The translations under genes and the position numbers were made by a program. This document shows positions 34,043-36,477 of a stretch of DNA of 36,477 nucleotides, piece after piece. The notes under the pieces are model-generated. The model was not told the origin of the DNA and did not search any database. It saw only the letters and a list, made by a program, of their open reading frames with translations. Within the stretch, counting starts at the first letter, position 1; every line of letters begins with the position of its first letter. The stretch is from an uncultured Eubacteriales bacterium. Lineage in GTDB: Bacteria > Bacillota > Clostridia > Peptostreptococcales > Anaerovoracaceae. The stretch spans positions 1 to 36,477 of the forward strand of contig CADBRA010000008.1 in the NCBI GenBank assembly GCA_902796965.1, in the 5' to 3' direction.

Positions 34043-34120
34043 TGGCGACCCGGAACGGGCTCGAACCGTCGACCTCCAGCGTGACAGGCTGGCATTCTAA
34101 ACCAACTGAACTACCGGGCC
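34043..34120 (-). tRNA. tRNA-Asp (GTC)
   Basis: Acceptor GGCCCGG/CCGGGTC, anticodon stem CCAGC/GCTGG, loop CTGTCAC with anticodon GTC, T-arm TTCGAGC, CCA encoded. A GUN-type anticodon, so it is a queuosine target. Confidence 0.96.
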
Positions 34121-34147
34121 GCAATCACAGCGACATACATCGCAAAA

Positions 34148-34223
34148 TGGTGGGCGCTATAGGGCTCGAACCTATGGCCTCCTGCTTGTAAGGCAGATGC
34201 TCTCCCAGCTGAGCTAAGCGCCC
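34148..34223 (-). tRNA. tRNA-Val (TAC)
   Basis: Acceptor GGGCGCT/AGCGCCC, loop CTTACAA with anticodon TAC, T-arm TTCGAGC, CCA encoded. Confidence 0.97.
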
Positions 34224-34252
34224 ATGATAACGATTTGCGATGAAATTTTAAT

Positions 34253-34329
34253 TGGTGGGCCATCAGGGACTTGAACCCCGGACCTGCCGGTTATGAGCCG
34301 GATGCTCTAACCAACTGAGCTAATGGCCC
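34253..34329 (-). tRNA. tRNA with CAT anticodon: elongator Met (or lysidine-modified Ile2)
   Basis: Acceptor GGGCCAT/ATGGCCC, loop CTCATAA with anticodon CAT, T-arm TTCAAGT, CCA encoded. The paired first acceptor base and lack of the three G-C pairs rule out the initiator. CAT can mean elongator Met or, after lysidine modification by TilS, Ile reading AUA; I cannot separate them by eye, but Met is the first guess. Confidence 0.93.
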
Positions 34330-34332
34330 TAA

Positions 34333-34409
34333 TGGTCGGGGTGGCAGGATTTGAACCCGCGACCCACTGGTCCCAAACCAGTTGCGCTACCAAGCTGCGC
34401 TACACCCCG
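34333..34409 (-). tRNA. tRNA-Pro (TGG)
   Basis: Acceptor CGGGGTG/CACCCCG, anticodon stem ACTGG/CCAGT, loop TTTGGGA with anticodon TGG, T-arm TTCAAAT, CCA encoded. First gene of the operon. Confidence 0.97.
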
Positions 34410-34453
34410 AAAATGTTGAAATCACTTGTTTTTTAAGTGCGTCAACGTTGATT

Positions 34454-34482
34454 ATATTAACACCCGTATCTGTTAATGTCAA
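34454..34482 (-). promoter_or_regulatory. Promoter of the tRNA operon with inverted repeat in spacer
   Basis: TTGACA (34477-34482) on the minus strand, with TAATAT at a 17-nt spacing (34454-34459) or the better TATAAT at 20 nt (34451-34456). A 7-bp inverted repeat ATTAACA/TGTTAAT (34456-34462 and 34471-34477) fills the spacer. Confidence 0.7.
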
Positions 34483-34560
34483 TAGCTTTTTAATTAATTT
34501 TTAAATTAATTTTTACTCAGCTCTTCACATCAGACCGATACAGAGTAATGCGCCATCGCG

Positions 34561-34592
34561 AAAAAGTTCCCCGCCCGAATCAGGCGGGGAAC
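34561..34592 (-). terminator. Terminator of the 103-aa gene
   Basis: GTTCCCCGCC (34566-34575) pairs with GGCGGGGAAC (34583-34592) over 7 nt, then TTTTT on the minus strand. A second small ACGGC/GCCGT hairpin (34601-34616) lies between it and the stop. Confidence 0.93.
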
Positions 34593-34642
34593 CGGCTTAA
34601 ACGGCATGAAAGCCGTATCAGCATCGTCTTAAAGTACCGTGA

Positions 34643-34954
34643 TTATCTGTGTACTCTCGGCTTAATAGGCATGTCGTCTACTGCCTTGACAACATCGTTC
34701 ATGAACGAAACTCTAACGTCGAAATCAGGATCTTCCATTACGATATCGAGTTCTTCAGGATAAGCTTCGCCAGCTCTGTCAGCGATTCTCTTAACTGTGT
34801 ACTGGAAGTGTGATCTGTCGCACAGAGTTGAAGCATTTCTGAGCTCCTGCATTTCAGAATAGCTTAAAGGCTTAGCCTTCTGGATCACTGCAATAACCTG
34901 ATCTTTTAATGCGTCTTCGTCTTTAACTTCGACATTGTTCCAATAATCTCTCAT
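34643..34954 (-). CDS. Small protein of unknown function, 103 aa
   Basis: I do not recognise it. I take ATG at 34954 (MRDYWNNVEV) because AAAGGA lies upstream; the frame is open to 34984 with no site. The protein is acidic in the middle and ends KPRVHR. A helical N-terminal half (EDALKDQVIAVIQKAK, YSEMQELRNAS) is followed by ADRAGEAYPEELDIVMEDPD and a short C-terminal helix. No membrane segment; one cysteine. It has its own strong promoter (TTGACA, 17 nt, TAAAAT) and a strong terminator, so it is probably well expressed. No neighbour suggests a role. Confidence 0.75.
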   Translation of the reverse strand: MRDYWNNVEVKDEDALKDQVIAVIQKAKPLSYSEMQELRNASTLCDRSHFQYTVKRIADRAGEAYPEELDIVMEDPDFDVRVSFMNDVVKAVDDMPIKPRVHR

Positions 34955-35056
34955 TGTTAATTTCCTTTCTGAAACTAAACACATATATGGTCATTTCCCG
35001 CAAAGAAACCTGGTGCACTATTGCAGAAGGAAGCTGCAGGAAATCTTATTGGTTAA

Positions 35057-35085
35057 ATTTTAACACCCTGCTTTATTTGTGTCAA
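35057..35085 (-). promoter_or_regulatory. Promoter of the 103-aa gene
   Basis: TTGACA (35080-35085), 17-nt spacer, TAAAAT (35057-35062) with an extending TG. The leader is about 95 nt. The rest of the gap up to the TerC terminator (35086-35200) is AT-rich and holds nothing further that I can name. Confidence 0.8.
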
Positions 35086-35202
35086 CAAACATATTATTAT
35101 GTTCTGTAACAGCAACATTATTTATAATTGATTTTAATTATATTTATTTTGTTTCAGATCGTAATTATTATTATTTTTTCGAAAATATTTTTGATTCTTG
35201 AC

Positions 35203-35241
35203 AAAAAAAACGTGGACTCCGTTTGCGGACTCCACGCCTTT
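35203..35241. terminator. Bidirectional terminator after the TerC gene
   Basis: CGTGGACTCC (35211-35220) pairs perfectly with GGACTCCACG (35227-35236) over 6 nt. On the minus strand it is followed by TTTTTTTT, on the plus strand by CCTTTTT. The minus-strand use, for TerC, is the clear one. Confidence 0.93.
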
Positions 35242-35294
35242 TTAACAATTTCTATACCAGTTTCTGCTTTTATTTGTTTTGCCTGTCTGCAGGA

Positions 35295-36398
35295 TTATTT
35301 ACTCCGGTTGTCGTCTTCAGCGGCTTCATGCGGCGCAGACTCAGATGCATCTGTTTCAGAAGAGCTGTCACGGCTGCCTTCCGTATCATAAGAGGCCTCT
35401 GGCACCTTATCATTGATACTGGCAACAGCATCAGCATCTTGACTGATATGTTCCGTCTGAGCGCCTGTCAGCGGAGCTGACGCAGAATTTACACATTCTT
35501 GTTCGTTCGCACAGGACTGATCTTTCTTTTCCTGTCTGCCCGATATCACCATCGACAGTATGATGCTCGCAGCGAGTACACCGACGATGATAAGAATCGA
35601 AGCAACTGTCGTGACATCAATATGCACGATCTCGGCGAGTAACTTGAATCCGGTGAACATCAGAATCACAGCTACACCATATCTGACGTACTGGAACCGC
35701 TTTGCCATGTATTCGAGCACAAAATACAGCTGTCTCAGCCCCAGTATTGCGAGGATATTCGACGAATATACTACGAGAGGATGTATCGAGATCGAAAATA
35801 CCGCAGGAACCGAGTCAATCGCGAATATTATATCGGAAAACTCAATCAGCAGCAGCACACCGAACAGCGGTGTCGCATGATGTACGATCTTATTATGGTT
35901 TTCACTGTATTCTTTTACAAAAAATTTCTCTCCGCGAAAATCTTCCGTCATAGGCAGAAATTTTCTGATCAGCTTCATAACCGGGCTCTGTGTCGGATCC
36001 TTTTCTCCGTCATCGCCTTTGAACATCTTTATGCCGTTGTAAAACAGCAGTACGCCGAATATATAGAGTACCCATGCAAATCTTTCGACGATGGCTACTC
36101 CGGCCATGATAAATACGAATCTGAGTATGATCGCGCCGATTATGCCCCAGTGCAGTACCCGGTGCTGCGCATGATCTGGTATCCCAAACGCTGTGAATAT
36201 TGACATAAAGACGAACAGGTTGTCCATGCTGAGACTGAACTCTATAACATAGCCGCCGAGAAATTCAGTGGCGAGCTGTCTTCCCATGAATCTCCATATA
36301 AGCGCCATCACGACCATCGCTATAGCGATCCATATACCGACCCACTTAAGGGCGTTAATGAGTTCACTCCTGTCTGCTTTTTTTCTTGTCTGTGTCAA
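35295..36398 (-). CDS. TerC-family integral membrane protein
   Basis: A 367-aa protein with about eight to nine membrane helices between 18 and 285. The paired acidic motifs EFSLSMDNLFVF (about 53-64) and IEFSDIIFAIDSVPA (about 185-199) define the TerC/Alx family, whose better studied members export Mn2+ and help metal loading of exported proteins; earlier names refer to tellurium resistance. The last 85 residues form an acidic, Ser/Asp-rich disordered tail rich in glutamate and alanine, which is longer than usual. The start is TTG at 36398 with a perfect AAGGAGG 5 nt upstream. Only 79 nt of upstream DNA are visible; it shows an ACCGG/CCGGT hairpin, and I cannot tell whether a yybP-ykoY Mn riboswitch lies beyond the edge. 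Confidence 0.92.
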   Translation of the reverse strand: MTQTRKKADRSELINALKWVGIWIAIAMVVMALIWRFMGRQLATEFLGGYVIEFSLSMDNLFVFMSIFTAFGIPDHAQHRVLHWGIIGAIILRFVFIMAGVAIVERFAWVLYIFGVLLFYNGIKMFKGDDGEKDPTQSPVMKLIRKFLPMTEDFRGEKFFVKEYSENHNKIVHHATPLFGVLLLIEFSDIIFAIDSVPAVFSISIHPLVVYSSNILAILGLRQLYFVLEYMAKRFQYVRYGVAVILMFTGFKLLAEIVHIDVTTVASILIIVGVLAASIILSMVISGRQEKKDQSCANEQECVNSASAPLTGAQTEHISQDADAVASINDKVPEASYDTEGSRDSSSETDASESAPHEAAEDDNRSK

Positions 36399-36477
36399 TT
36401 AAACCTCCTTGAACCATACCGGCTTCTTATACCGGTCTCTGAAACTTTTTTATTTAATTATTATTTAATGCATGAAA

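Noticed and set aside
36399..36477. yybP-ykoY manganese riboswitch ahead of the TerC gene
   Set aside because: Expected for some TerC genes, but the 79 visible nt show only a small hairpin and a ribosome site; the core motif is not present in the window.

Overview
The window reads as a chromosomal segment of a low-to-mid GC Gram-positive anaerobe, most likely class Clostridia (Bacillota). Reasons: purine-rich AAGGAGG-type ribosome sites, frequent GTG and TTG starts, an isoleucine T-box, a PASTA-domain kinase, S-layer-homology (SLH) proteins, and several families typical of Clostridia (DUF5685, the small P-loop protein beside rlmN, QueH, TIGR01212 radical SAM). A lineage near Eubacteriales Family XIII is possible, but this is a guess. 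No phage, transposon, CRISPR array or plasmid signature was seen. Nearly every gene lies on the minus strand; only one protein gene (30573-31565) and one candidate small RNA (about 14804-14888) are on the plus strand.

Right to left, which is the direction of transcription: a TerC-family membrane protein (35295-36398); a 103-aa unknown (34643-34954); six tRNA genes (Pro, Met/Ile2, Val, Asp, Gly, Phe; 34409-33862) followed closely by an Orn/Lys/Arg decarboxylase and thymidine kinase; the plus-strand radical SAM gene; then a translation and cell-wall-signalling block queH-priA-def-fmt-rsmB, an NlpC/P60 endopeptidase with degenerate SLH repeats, and prpC-prkC-rsgA-rpe. This is the familiar Firmicutes priA-to-rpe order, except that rlmN is missing from its usual place after rsmB and a P60 wall hydrolase sits there instead. 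rlmN is found 20 kb away, translationally coupled to ileS.

The middle holds a 1016-aa secreted SLH protein with Cys-pair repeats (14990-18040), an MBL-fold hydrolase, and an unusual operon: DUF5685 protein, a J-domain protein with a six-cysteine C-terminal tail, a divergent Sfp-type phosphopantetheinyl transferase, and recX, with an Mrp/NBP35 Fe-S carrier ATPase after it. The left third holds the T-box-controlled ileS-rlmN operon, a small conserved P-loop protein, ilvC-ilvB for branched-chain amino acid synthesis (no ilvN nearby) and a 99-aa unknown.

The observations most worth following are (1) the J-protein/DUF5685 pair, where a Cys-string-like tail sits next to an isoprenoid-synthase-like protein of unknown function; (2) a candidate plus-strand small RNA whose 18-nt segment matches, with one mismatch, the complement of the NlpC/P60 mRNA just upstream of its ribosome site; (3) the decarboxylase gene, which has almost no room for its own promoter behind the tRNA terminator; and (4) several promoters with perfect inverted repeats lying on the -10 or in the spacer. 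All functions come from reading protein motifs by eye; no searches were run.
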